In this document: in pieces, positions 34,670 to 42,456 of the stretch
Position numbering within the stretch: the stretch's first letter is position 1
Layout of the letters: each line of letters begins with the position of its first letter
IMG/VR virus record: IMGVR_UViG_3300037247_000655
Coordinates: 101,527 to 165,526 of that record
From: a virus
Length of the DNA stretch: 64,000 bases
Direction: 5' to 3' (one strand)
Notes under the pieces: generated by a model
Seen by the model: the letters and a program-made list of their open reading frames with translations, nothing else
What the model was told of the DNA's origin: nothing
Databases searched by the model: none
Program-made: the position numbers and the translations under genes

Positions 34670-35083
34670 CTACCTATATCCAGTTACAACGACTCTTTGA
34701 TGACCATTCTCACAACGTTCCCTCGTCACTGTCCTACCACGATGAGACATATCTATTTGGAGCTTATGATAAGCATAGTTCCCTCTTAGTTGATCCATCC
34801 ATGTTTGTCCATATTCCTTTGAATCGTATTCAGAGATTATTGCTTCGTAACATCCGTCTTCCCCTATTACAAATCCGATGTCATTAGAAGATTTACCTAC
34901 GTTTTGCTTCTTAATTATAATATTGGCTACTTCTTCTCTTTGGTCTCCTTTGTGTCCATGAAGATGTTGTGGGGTTTCATGGAACACTATTTGTGTTTTA
35001 GTCCACCCTCCAGTTTCTATTAGAGCTGCTACGAGGGCTGTTCCGTCTTTAAAGGCGGTTTTAATCAAACAATATCTGCTCAT
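34670..35083 (-). CDS. DUF1257 (Ycf35-like) protein
   Basis: 137 residues. VFHETPQHLHGHKGDQRE, ANIIIKKQNVGKSSNDIGF and YEAIISEYDSKEYGQTW are the blocks of DUF1257, known as Ycf35 in algal plastids and cyanobacteria. Function unknown; it travels with DUF2997 and Ycf46-like ATPases, as here. AAAGGAG 8 bases before the ATG. Confidence 0.85.
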   Translation of the reverse strand: MSRYCLIKTAFKDGTALVAALIETGGWTKTQIVFHETPQHLHGHKGDQREEVANIIIKKQNVGKSSNDIGFVIGEDGCYEAIISEYDSKEYGQTWMDQLRGNYAYHKLQIDMSHRGRTVTRERCENGHQRVVVTGYR

Positions 35084-35325
35084 CTGAGATTCTCCTTTTC
35101 TTCTCCGTCGTGTTTGGTAGCTAATTTTTCCAAGGACATCGCTTGTCTTCCATTCATTATTAATTGGCTACCTAATGTAGTTGCTTGCTGTGCTGTTAGG
35201 TCTAGTGGTACAAATTCTGGTCCCCATGTGTCAACTTGTTCTGGTGACCGTTTGATGTATAGTGAAACATCAGGTCCATCACCCCATGTACATTGGGTGG
35301 ATATTTCTTCATTTTTTATTTTCAT
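35080..35325 (-). CDS. Small hypothetical protein
   Basis: 81 residues. A beta-rich half (VSLYIKRSPEQVDTWGPEFV) and a helix (DLTAQQATTLGSQLIMNG) that looks like a short regulator subunit. Not recognised. ATGA overlaps on both sides. Confidence 0.65.
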   Translation of the reverse strand: MKIKNEEISTQCTWGDGPDVSLYIKRSPEQVDTWGPEFVPLDLTAQQATTLGSQLIMNGRQAMSLEKLATKHDGEEKENLR

Positions 35326-36080
35326 TTTTTATTCGCCTTATTCCACCTAGCACGATCGAAAGCATTCATTGGCGGGGCGTCTGCGATAAATTCTTCGAAA
35401 AATTCGTCGCACCTACATCCGCCATCTCTACAACGATCATATCCATCGCAAGTACAATCTTCATACAACCAACCACAATCCGGACATGTGTCACAGACAC
35501 AATCAAAACTATGACACTCACTACATTGTTCGCCACAAATACATTCATCTAATGAATAACAGCATTCATCAAAAATATCTTCGTCTACACACTCTACGCA
35601 GGTTTCGTCTTCTTTGACCAGTTGTTCTTTCTTACAGGAATCACATGCTATTGTGTCTGGCAACTTGTAGTCTTCACCATCCTCTCTACCTAAGATGACT
35701 TTGACTGGTTTTAGTGCCACTATAAAACAGGGTACATCTCTGTCTGGGTCAAAGTCTCGCCTGTGTTGATTTAAAGCGCCCATTGCTCCACCATCTAAAC
35801 CTGTGCTTAGGTTTGTGAATGTTCTTCCTGCTAGTTCTATTTCACCATTAGCATCATATGCTAAAGAGTATGCAAGACCAGAATGGTAGCATCCACCCAA
35901 GACAATTCTCGTATCTTGGTCACGTGTATCATCGATAAAATCATCGATATCCTGATGGATTTTGTCGACAAAATCGACTTCGTAGTGTATATCCATTGAT
36001 GCAAATACTAGTTCTTTATTAAACAGCTCTTTGCATCTCCGAATAATATCATATGCTCGTTCGTCATTTTGGTTACACAT
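35322..36080 (-). CDS. Protein with C-terminal Cys-rich zinc region
   Basis: 252 residues. The first 140 are alpha/beta with GGCYHSGLAYSLAYDANG and LSTGLDGGAMGALNQHRRD, unrecognised. From about 145 the protein is packed with Cys pairs (ACDSCKKE, TCVECVDE, ICGEQCSECHSFDCVCDTC, CTCDG), enough for three or four zinc atoms. It recalls RING-like or rubredoxin-like adaptors and may relate to the zinc repeats of the E2-like protein at 46.8 kb, although the spacing differs. Confidence 0.7.
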   Translation of the reverse strand: MCNQNDERAYDIIRRCKELFNKELVFASMDIHYEVDFVDKIHQDIDDFIDDTRDQDTRIVLGGCYHSGLAYSLAYDANGEIELAGRTFTNLSTGLDGGAMGALNQHRRDFDPDRDVPCFIVALKPVKVILGREDGEDYKLPDTIACDSCKKEQLVKEDETCVECVDEDIFDECCYSLDECICGEQCSECHSFDCVCDTCPDCGWLYEDCTCDGYDRCRDGGCRCDEFFEEFIADAPPMNAFDRARWNKANKK

Positions 36081-37090
36081 TAGATTATCACCTTTCTCGT
36101 AAGTTCTCCAATAAATTTGCTTCCACTACTTCCCTCTGTGTCAGCTTTCTCTCTAATAGCATCAAGTGTTTTAGATACACTTGTTTTTATGGCTTCCGAA
36201 TCAAAATCCTGGTTAGTTGTACCGGGACTTAAAAAAGTATCTTTGAATTCACTCAACATTTTTTCAATTTCATCGTCACCAAAGATATTCATTTGTTTGA
36301 AACGGTCTACGTAAGTTCGGAAGCACGAAAATGTTTTAGCAGTAAGCTTTTTACTGTCCTCTTCTTCTCCGAACGGTTCTCCGTTTATCCTGGCTGTCAT
36401 AAAATCACAGAATTGTATAGTCTCTTTTCTCATAGATGAGACATATTCTCCAACGAACACACCTACTTCAGCTTGCATCTGATTACGGATTTCTTGTTGT
36501 TTCTCTGACTGGACCTTCTGTTGAGCAATAATATCTTCTACGTTAGTCTCTTCTATGACATTGATACCCGCAATCTTGAAAGTGTACCAGTCAAACTGAA
36601 AATACTTGCGTAGTTCACTTGGGTTAGCTGGGTAATTACCTTTGATACACTTGTCCCAAAAATCAGGATGTGCTTTTCTTATTGTGGCAACCAAGTCATC
36701 AAAACGAGTAATGAAGCTGTCTACTCTCACAAAGAATTCTTCCTTTAGGTCTTTGATTTGCCCTTCTACTGTAGGTAGCATGTGCGATGGAATAAAATGG
36801 GCGCTGGCAATGCCAAACGGTACTGACCATTTCTCAAGAGCTTTCCTGGCACGTTTTTCTATTTGAGCTAATACTTGCAATTCTTCTTTGGGTACGATCA
36901 ACTTTCTTCCTAGGTTAACAATATCGTCTGGAAGCTTATCCGGGTCGTATCCAAGTTCTATTAGATCTGTTTTGGTTAGCATTTTTCTTCCAGACCACAT
37001 TTTTATCTTTAAGTTGACTAGGCACCCAACATCAAATAAACAGATTGTGTCTTTCTCTAAGATTGGTTCTTGTATTGTTGTCGTATTCAT
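36080..37090 (-). CDS. DUF3150-like helical protein
   Basis: 336 residues from the ATG at 37090, which follows AAGGAG. Mostly helical. LNLGRKLIVPKEELQ-type text (here DIVNLGRKLIVPKEELQVLA) and the block ALEKWSVPFGIASAHFIP resemble DUF3150 proteins, which occur beside MoxR/CobS-type AAA ATPases. Here the neighbour is a Ycf46-like ATPase. It may form an adaptor for that machine; inference. Confidence 0.7.
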   Translation of the reverse strand: MNTTTIQEPILEKDTICLFDVGCLVNLKIKMWSGRKMLTKTDLIELGYDPDKLPDDIVNLGRKLIVPKEELQVLAQIEKRARKALEKWSVPFGIASAHFIPSHMLPTVEGQIKDLKEEFFVRVDSFITRFDDLVATIRKAHPDFWDKCIKGNYPANPSELRKYFQFDWYTFKIAGINVIEETNVEDIIAQQKVQSEKQQEIRNQMQAEVGVFVGEYVSSMRKETIQFCDFMTARINGEPFGEEEDSKKLTAKTFSCFRTYVDRFKQMNIFGDDEIEKMLSEFKDTFLSPGTTNQDFDSEAIKTSVSKTLDAIREKADTEGSSGSKFIGELTRKVII

Positions 37091-37149
37091 TTCTTTTTTC
37101 TCCTTTGTCTTATTGGTTTTGAATTCTTTAAGTTTTGGCACAATATTTC

Positions 37150-38715
37150 CTAATTCAAATCGACTTTTCTCGTATCAACATTATTGCTTTGTGGAGCTGT
37201 TCCCTGTGGGTTAGCGGGCTTTGCATGTTTTTTACACCATTTTCTAATAATTTCTATACGATCAGGTTCAGTTTTTGACAAAGGTATAACATTAGATGTA
37301 GCTTGTATTAAATGAGATGTCTTTAATTTGGTATTGTTACTAAATGCGATCTTAAGACCTAATTTGATAATTTGCTCTATGTCCGCGCCGGAGTATCCAT
37401 CTGTAATAATAGACAATTCTGATGTTACAAAATCATCTGGTTTTCTGTTTCTTTTAGATAAATGAATATTAAATATTTCTATGCGTTCTTTTTGAGACGG
37501 CAGATCTAGTGAATATATTTCGTCGAATCTTCCTTTTCTGGAAAATTCAGGGGGAAGTGATTCTATTTGATTCGCGGTAGCTACTACATAAATAGGGGAC
37601 TGTCTATCATTGAGCCATTTTATGAAAGTGCCGAACACCCGGCGAGATGAACCTCCATCACTATCTCCAGTGCCACCGAAGCTCTTCTCGACTTCGTCAA
37701 GTTGCAACACAAGTGGGCATACACTTTCCAACATCTTAATAGCTTCCCTCATATTGTGTTCTGACTCACCTACGTATTTATTCATTAAATTACCGACATC
37801 CATAGACACAAGAGGGAGGCCAAGTTCAGATGCAATAGCCAGAGACAATAGAGTTTTTCCACAACCCATTACCCCAACCAAAAGAATTCCTTTAGGAAAC
37901 TCAATACCGAAGTCTCTCGCCTCTTGGGTAAAACATGGTTTGTCTAACAATATGTGTTGTTTCAATGCATCATACCCTCCGACAATATCTAATCCTCCAT
38001 CGGGAGGTTCTGTGTATGTCAATAGACCTGACGCTTTTATTATGCTTGCCTTTTCTCTTGTTATGGTGTGTATTGCATCTGCGTTGAGATCTTTATGTTT
38101 ACACAAGGAGAGCGTGACACGATCAACCACTTGTTGGGAAGTCATTCCACGACAAGCATCTATTACCTCTGGGACTATGCTGGCGTCTATAACAAATTTT
38201 TCTCCATCAGCTTTCTTTACGTCACTACACGCGAATTGTATTCGTTCGTTGATTTGTTCTTCGTCAGGGAGATTGAAGTCGATCGTGGTTATGTCGTGCA
38301 GTAGTTGTTTTGGAATTTCCAAGTCTGGTCCTACAAATATAATAGTTTGGCCAACAGACGCCGTGATTTTTCTCAGTGTATCTAACCAACCTATCACTAT
38401 ATCACATCCAGGATAGGTACTATGATTCAGATACATCCCAAAGTCACGCAAGACGCAAATAGTATTATCAGGAAACTCAAGAATCGCTTGGATATGTTCA
38501 TGGACGGGGGCCATAGCAGGTGGTGCTTTGTCCACAGATTTGTTGTTACAATCTTTCCACCCTTCGGAAATTGACCACACATAGATTTGACGTTTAGTAT
38601 CTTCAGCGACATCGGAAATGTTACATATAGCACGATCTTTCTCAAATGTTTCGATATATAACAATGCGTGTCCAGAGCGAATATAGTCTGCAAGGTTACT
38701 GCGAAAATCATTCAT
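37150..38715 (-). CDS. Ycf46-like AAA+ ATPase
   Basis: 521 residues. The N-terminal domain begins NLADYIRSGHALLYIETFEK, as in Ycf46. The AAA+ module has Walker A GVMGCGKT (281-288), Walker B LVLQLDEVEKSF, sensor 1 YVVATANQIESLP, the arginine-finger region EFSRKGRFDEIY and a C-terminal helical lid (GYSGADIEQIIKLGLK). Ycf46 is found in plastids and cyanobacteria; its target is unknown. It forms a set with DUF1257 and DUF2997. AAGGA 7 bases before the ATG. Confidence 0.88.
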   Translation of the reverse strand: MNDFRSNLADYIRSGHALLYIETFEKDRAICNISDVAEDTKRQIYVWSISEGWKDCNNKSVDKAPPAMAPVHEHIQAILEFPDNTICVLRDFGMYLNHSTYPGCDIVIGWLDTLRKITASVGQTIIFVGPDLEIPKQLLHDITTIDFNLPDEEQINERIQFACSDVKKADGEKFVIDASIVPEVIDACRGMTSQQVVDRVTLSLCKHKDLNADAIHTITREKASIIKASGLLTYTEPPDGGLDIVGGYDALKQHILLDKPCFTQEARDFGIEFPKGILLVGVMGCGKTLLSLAIASELGLPLVSMDVGNLMNKYVGESEHNMREAIKMLESVCPLVLQLDEVEKSFGGTGDSDGGSSRRVFGTFIKWLNDRQSPIYVVATANQIESLPPEFSRKGRFDEIYSLDLPSQKERIEIFNIHLSKRNRKPDDFVTSELSIITDGYSGADIEQIIKLGLKIAFSNNTKLKTSHLIQATSNVIPLSKTEPDRIEIIRKWCKKHAKPANPQGTAPQSNNVDTRKVDLN

Positions 38716-38762
38716 GTCGTTATTCCTTAAACCATGTGGTCTATTAAAACAAAACTAAGTTT

Positions 38763-38978
38763 TTATTCTTCGAGGAGTCTGTTGGTTTCGATCAATTCTC
38801 TGCGACTGGCTTCTGCATTGAATCTAAGGTCTAAAACCAACAATGAGATATGTTCTAGCAACAATTCTATGTCACAGGTATGATATGGAGACTTTTTTCT
38901 ATTGATCATACTATCAGATTCGACATCTGATCGGTCCAAGATAGACCTTAGTATCGATGTTATTTGTTGTTTGTCCAC
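38763..38978 (-). CDS. Small helical protein, family A member 1
   Basis: 71 residues, GTG start. C-terminal helix LLVLDLRFNAEASRRELIET closely parallels LVVLYLIFDLEATRRERDQL in 41679-41930, so the two are paralogues. Function unknown. The promoter-like TATAAT ends only about 5 bases before the GTG, so the message could be leaderless. Confidence 0.6.
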   Translation of the reverse strand: MDKQQITSILRSILDRSDVESDSMINRKKSPYHTCDIELLLEHISLLVLDLRFNAEASRRELIETNRLLEE

Positions 38979-39000
38979 ACCTATTATACGTCAAAACAGC
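38976..39000 (-). promoter_or_regulatory. Putative minus-strand promoter, close to the start codon
   Basis: The minus strand reads GTTTTGACGTATAATAGGTG. TATAAT is at 38983-38988. The 15-base core TTTTGACGTATAATA is identical to the element at 28258-28278. Confidence 0.48.
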
Positions 39001-39034
39001 CTAGTCGTTCCGTGAAATATTACATTTTTGGATA

Positions 39035-39220
39035 TTAATTATTGTCCAATAACATAACTTCACCGTGTTTATTTCTTACTAGGCCAATTCTTCGTAGTAA
39101 TTTATTTTCTTTAGAGGAATCTGCGTCACAAAGTTTTATCCAGTGAGTCACGCACACACCACGGCCCATGTATGTGTGATTAGACAATTGTCCGCATCTT
39201 GGAAAAGAACATTGTTCCAT
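39035..39220 (-). CDS. Small zinc-binding protein
   Basis: 61 residues. QCSFPRCGQLSNHTYMGRGV then CVTHW provide Cys and His ligands for one zinc, a pattern frequent in small phage proteins. The ATG overlaps the previous stop (TAATG). Confidence 0.62.
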   Translation of the reverse strand: MEQCSFPRCGQLSNHTYMGRGVCVTHWIKLCDADSSKENKLLRRIGLVRNKHGEVMLLDNN

Positions 39221-39972
39221 TATGGTTTACTACAATTTCCCAACAGTATTTGATCTATGATCATTGGCTTACTTATCCTGAGCATCTTGGTCATGCTAGA
39301 TTTGACTAAGGAAGAATCGAAACCTGAGGAACAATCACGTACCATCGTATCCCATATCAGTTTTGGGTTTGTGTATTTCGCAGCAAGAACGGAAATATGT
39401 ACCCAATGATAGAAGCGTGAAAGATCAGATTGCCATAATCCTTCTTGATCAAAGCAAGCTTCTTTGATTGTCCTCCATAAATGGACCGCATTCCGCTTAT
39501 CACTGTGGCTAGGAGGCTTTTTCCTTTTATGACTTTCCCATGACCCAATATATCTGCCAACACAAGCATTTGATGCAGCTTGAACGAATTTAGAACAATA
39601 ACTATTGACATTCTTTTGGATACAAGATAGTCTATGGTCGTTTGGAATTATCTCTCCCAATGTTTCTCCGTTGTGTCCTATTAATATTCTATCGTAAAAT
39701 ATTCCATCCGATACGTGCCAGGTATGCCTGTTTTGCGAGACGATACAGTTTGGCAATATGTCATTCATACGGTTCTTGGTTGTTGACGTTCTCCAACCAC
39801 CAGAGTCTAGTCGGAATGTCCCATCTGGTCTAATCATTACTACGTCTGTGTTATGGTATTTGACAGCGAAAGCATTACCACGTTTTTGTAAACGAGTATT
39901 TGCTGCAAGTAGATATCCACGCTCATTATTCCGACACCTTTTGAACTTAATTGCTGCCTCTGTGTGTGTCAT
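39220..39972 (-). CDS. Conserved phage hypothetical protein
   Basis: 250 residues from the ATG at 39972 (GGAG 9 bases ahead). The N-terminal block NTRLQKRGNAFAVKYHNTDV followed by PDGTFRLDSGGWRTSTTKNR is a strand-rich module repeated in many unrelated phages, usually without known function. The C-terminal 120 residues are basic and helical and look specific to this lineage. Confidence 0.75.
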   Translation of the reverse strand: MTHTEAAIKFKRCRNNERGYLLAANTRLQKRGNAFAVKYHNTDVVMIRPDGTFRLDSGGWRTSTTKNRMNDILPNCIVSQNRHTWHVSDGIFYDRILIGHNGETLGEIIPNDHRLSCIQKNVNSYCSKFVQAASNACVGRYIGSWESHKRKKPPSHSDKRNAVHLWRTIKEACFDQEGLWQSDLSRFYHWVHISVLAAKYTNPKLIWDTMVRDCSSGFDSSLVKSSMTKMLRISKPMIIDQILLGNCSKP

Positions 39973-40015
39973 ATAGATTTCTCCACTATCACCAATTCTT
40001 GGCCTCGTAATTCTT

Positions 40016-40372
40016 CTACTCCTTTTCGTTTGTGGCAATAATCGCATTATCCATATGAATATCATCCTCATAATCTACATCTGTCACCAAACTGGGGTCT
40101 ATATCCGTATCTTCTACGTTTCTTCCGTATTGTATGTCCCCACAATCACTAAGAACGTGGCCGAGTTTGCGGACAATACTAGCGCCCTTCCTCTTGTCGC
40201 TTGTGGTCTTGAGTTGGTTTGCGGTCGCTCCGATTATTCCCTTTTGTATGCTTACAATAGTCTCTCCAGTACATGTGTTTACACTGATAATCTCAAAAGC
40301 CGGATCGTTCCGAATTGCTTCTTCTACCTCATTAGCTTGTGCTGATTGATCTGTCTGGTTCTGCATCATCAT
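40016..40372 (-). CDS. Hypothetical protein
   Basis: 118 residues; three ATGs in tandem, the third best spaced from CAGGAG. Contains FEIISVNTCTGETIVSIQKG, a beta pair, then an acidic tail. Unrecognised. A hairpin and a GTATAAT element lie in its leader. Confidence 0.65.
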   Translation of the reverse strand: MMMQNQTDQSAQANEVEEAIRNDPAFEIISVNTCTGETIVSIQKGIIGATANQLKTTSDKRKGASIVRKLGHVLSDCGDIQYGRNVEDTDIDPSLVTDVDYEDDIHMDNAIIATNEKE

Positions 40373-40399
40373 TACTCCTGTTCTCTGTTAGATATTGGT

Positions 40400-40419
40400 G
40401 GAGGTTATACGCAACCTCC
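40400..40419 (-). promoter_or_regulatory. Leader hairpin
   Basis: GGAGGTT-GCGTAT-AACCTCC forms a 7-bp stem with a 6-base loop between the putative promoter at 40433 and the ATG at 40372. No T-run follows, so it is more likely an RNA-stability or translation element than a terminator. Confidence 0.45.
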
Positions 40420-40429
40420 CTCTGTGTCT

Positions 40430-40446
40430 TCAATTATACGATGAAA
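40430..40446 (-). promoter_or_regulatory. Putative minus-strand promoter
   Basis: TTTCATCGTATAATTG on the minus strand, -10 hexamer at 40433-40438, about 60 bases before the start of 40016-40372. It shares CGTATAAT with the elements at 28.26 and 38.98 kb. Confidence 0.42.
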
Positions 40447-40476
40447 CATCCTGCTTGTTCTATTTATTTTCGTGTT

Positions 40477-40647
40477 TCAAGATATTGTTTTTGTTTTTTG
40501 AACGATAAACTCTAAACTGTCTACGGGAAAATCACCAAGACTACCGTCTGTCCAGCGTACTGATACGACTGGGTCTCCCGTCTCATAACAGACGTGGAGT
40601 ATCTGCCCGTTGCCGTGATCGGGATGTTCTACTGTCACATTTATCAT
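40477..40647 (-). CDS. 56-residue hypothetical protein
   Basis: Short gene below usual cut-offs. INVTVEHPDHGNGQILHVCY and VVSVRWTDGSLGDFPVDSL form a compact all-beta (SH3-like or KOW-like) sequence, typical of small phage proteins. GGGAG lies 12 bases before the ATG. It fills a 300-base gap between neighbours in the same direction. Confidence 0.68.
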   Translation of the reverse strand: MINVTVEHPDHGNGQILHVCYETGDPVVSVRWTDGSLGDFPVDSLEFIVQKTKTIS

Positions 40648-40681
40648 AATAAGTATGTTCTCCCAAAAGAGACACAGTAAA

Positions 40682-40909
40682 CTAGGTTTGTTTCCTAGTC
40701 ACTGTTGCAGTTGTTATACCGAATTGTGTTCGTGTCCAATATATTTCATGGATATAATACATTATCAGTTTAATTACTATATCTATTGGTCCTATGATTA
40801 GTCCCATACTAAGATCTCCAGTTACTATTATAGTAAGTGATACAGTTGCCGCAGTAGATACGATCCTCCACGTTGCAGCTTTGGCTAAATATCTTCGTTT
40901 TAGAACCAT
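40682..40909 (-). CDS. DUF2061 membrane protein
   Basis: 75 residues. KAATWRIVSTAATVSLTII, TGDLSMGLIIGPIDIVIKLI and YYIHEIYW match DUF2061, a two-helix membrane family found in bacteria, sometimes next to sulfate assimilation genes. Function unknown. AAGGATAAGATC before the ATG. Confidence 0.82.
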   Translation of the reverse strand: MVLKRRYLAKAATWRIVSTAATVSLTIIVTGDLSMGLIIGPIDIVIKLIMYYIHEIYWTRTQFGITTATVTRKQT

Positions 40910-40921
40910 GATCTTATCCTT

Positions 40922-40947
40922 AGTGTGTATAAATAACCAGAAGGAGG
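40922..40947 (+). promoter_or_regulatory. Plus-strand promoter plus RBS block
   Basis: AGTGTGTATAAATAACCAG followed by AAGGAGG, 7 bases before the ATG at 40954. Nearly the same arrangement (TTGTGTATAATACCAGTAAGGAGG over 24 bases) precedes the only other plus-strand gene at 51122. Confidence 0.5.
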
Positions 40948-40953
40948 TATGTT

Positions 40954-41163
40954 ATGGTTAAGGTATTGGTCGTATCGTTGTTCGTCATGTTTATTTCTTT
41001 CGGTTGCGCTATAAAGACTACCGGGAAGGGTAGTTGGGAAATATACTATGGAGTACGGACTGAACAGGATGGAGAAACTCCGTCCACAGTATCGATTGAA
41101 TCAAGCATTGTCGATAAAATTGTTGACTCATTGACAGACGGAGAAGTTTCGGAAGAAGAATGA
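40954..41163 (+). CDS. Small lipoprotein, plus strand
   Basis: 69 residues, one of only two plus-strand genes. KVLVVSLFVMFISFGC is a lipoprotein signal with Cys18. The mature part is short and acidic (ESSIVDKIVDSLTDGEVSEE). The RBS AAGGAGG is excellent. Small outer-membrane or periplasmic lipoproteins made early by phages often block superinfection; that role is only a suggestion here. Confidence 0.75.
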   Translation: MVKVLVVSLFVMFISFGCAIKTTGKGSWEIYYGVRTEQDGETPSTVSIESSIVDKIVDSLTDGEVSEEE

Positions 41164-41220
41164 AGAGCAATCATCAGGATTCTATGGTGGACAGCAAAAT
41201 GGTACACCAATGTTCCTAGT

Positions 41221-41454
41221 CTATGGGATCTGTTCTAATAATTCTTGCGCTATAGTATCTATACGCCCACATACTTTCACACCTTTTAAACGAAAGTCGT
41301 GGCTATTGACATACGAAGCCGCTATTTCTAAAACAATTCCCATAGCATCATCACCAGCTACCACCATCTCTTGTCTGTCTTGCCATTCACCTTCCCCGAC
41401 ACCAGGTGCCCCATCTTTACGCCTAGTTTGATATCTAATCCTGTATGATGTCAC
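41221..41454 (-). CDS. Small hypothetical protein
   Basis: 77 residues, GTG start with AAAGGA upstream. YRIRYQTRRKDGAPGVGEGE then VLEIAASYVNSHDFRLKGVK; a strand-helix-strand layout. Unrecognised. Confidence 0.62.
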   Translation of the reverse strand: MTSYRIRYQTRRKDGAPGVGEGEWQDRQEMVVAGDDAMGIVLEIAASYVNSHDFRLKGVKVCGRIDTIAQELLEQIP

Positions 41455-41475
41455 TTTCTGATTTTCCTTTAGATA

Positions 41476-41682
41476 TTACAGCCGTTCAGACATCTGGGTC
41501 ACATTTTTAATGAGTATGGTTTCTGTAAGGTGTACTTGCTTGAATTCTCCCGTCACTCGGTCCTTTTTCGTCCCAGCGAAGTATTGGATCCGAACACTAT
41601 TGGCATTCAAGTCGAGGACTTTACATGGGGAATAAATAGCTTCTTTGGTGGCCAGAATAATCATACTTCCTGTTGCAATCAT
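41476..41682 (-). CDS. Small hypothetical protein
   Basis: 68 residues, all-beta look (AIYSPCKVLDLNANSVRIQY). GGAGAAG 5 bases before the ATG, inside the previous gene's end. Unrecognised. Confidence 0.62.
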   Translation of the reverse strand: MIATGSMIILATKEAIYSPCKVLDLNANSVRIQYFAGTKKDRVTGEFKQVHLTETILIKNVTQMSERL

Positions 41683-41930
41683 TTTTCTTCTCCATTTTCA
41701 CTAATAAGTTGATCTCTTTCACGCCTGGTTGCTTCTAAATCAAATATCAAATACAGAACGACGAGACGCGATGCGTCTATTGATTCTCTTAGTCTCGATA
41801 CGACAGAAATCAGCTCTCCTTGTGGCATATCTCCCATTGATATCATATCTAAAACATCCAATGAAATTCCAAGATCCCCCTGCAGGTCTAATAACACACC
41901 ATCTATCGACGCATCTCGTTGATTATTCAT
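41679..41930 (-). CDS. Small helical protein, family A member 2
   Basis: 83 residues from the ATG at 41930 (GGGAG upstream). Ends in LVVLYLIFDLEATRRERDQL, paralogous to 38763-38978. The middle, MPQGELISVVSRLRESIDAS, is helical. Function unknown. Confidence 0.65.
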   Translation of the reverse strand: MNNQRDASIDGVLLDLQGDLGISLDVLDMISMGDMPQGELISVVSRLRESIDASRLVVLYLIFDLEATRRERDQLISENGEEK

Positions 41931-42171
41931 ATGGTTTATTCTCCCATAATTTATCAAACTCTTCTTTTGTATACCCGGGGTTTATCGAGCTTACATACTT
42001 CTTGTATTCATATTTCCTTGGACATAAAAACTCAGAGTCATCAATAGATTCATAAGGTGATTTTAAAGCCCATGTAAAATCAGGAAACGGTGAACAACCA
42101 CACTTGCGAGAGGATGTGAAAAGAACTATCCGTCCAGTGCCTCCACAGTCTTTACAGTTTTTGTTTGGCAT
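41923..42171 (-). CDS. DnaJ-type zinc-knuckle protein
   Basis: 82 residues. CKDCGGTGRIVLF and KCGCSPF resemble one zinc module of the DnaJ central domain. No J-domain is present. Possibly a small chaperone-like or RNA-binding adaptor; unknown. Confidence 0.65.
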   Translation of the reverse strand: MPNKNCKDCGGTGRIVLFTSSRKCGCSPFPDFTWALKSPYESIDDSEFLCPRKYEYKKYVSSINPGYTKEEFDKLWENKPYE

Positions 42172-42174
42172 TAC

Positions 42175-42456
42175 TCATTTCCTTATCTTTTTCCAAGCTC
42201 GCGATATTAGAGACCAGATAAACATAAATAGCCAACCGCCCGACAGCACAACTGCTGTACAAAGACACACCGCGATTGGGACGGTAATAAGGAGCACTAC
42301 TGGACCCCATAAAGGTGCGGCAATCCACCACCACGACCATCCAACTACCACTGTTTCTATTACACCAACCTTCAAAATGAACAATATTAAAAAGAATATA
42401 CCAAGGAAACCAATCCTACTTCTGTCAAAGGTGATCTTATTCTCATTATCAGACAT
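42175..42456 (-). CDS. Two-helix membrane protein
   Basis: 93 residues from the ATG at 42456 (GAGGAG upstream, inside the radical SAM gene). Hydrophobic segments near 15-35 and 50-80 (WWWIAAPLWGPVVLLITVPI), with a basic end. The WWW-x-PLW-x-P motif recurs in small phage membrane proteins. Function unknown. Confidence 0.68.
   Translation of the reverse strand: MSDNENKITFDRSRIGFLGIFFLILFILKVGVIETVVVGWSWWWIAAPLWGPVVLLITVPIAVCLCTAVVLSGGWLFMFIWSLISRAWKKIRK

Noticed and set aside
37610-38416. 268-codon plus-strand open frame
   Set aside because: It is the reverse shadow of the Ycf46-like ATPase, without RBS or natural composition.
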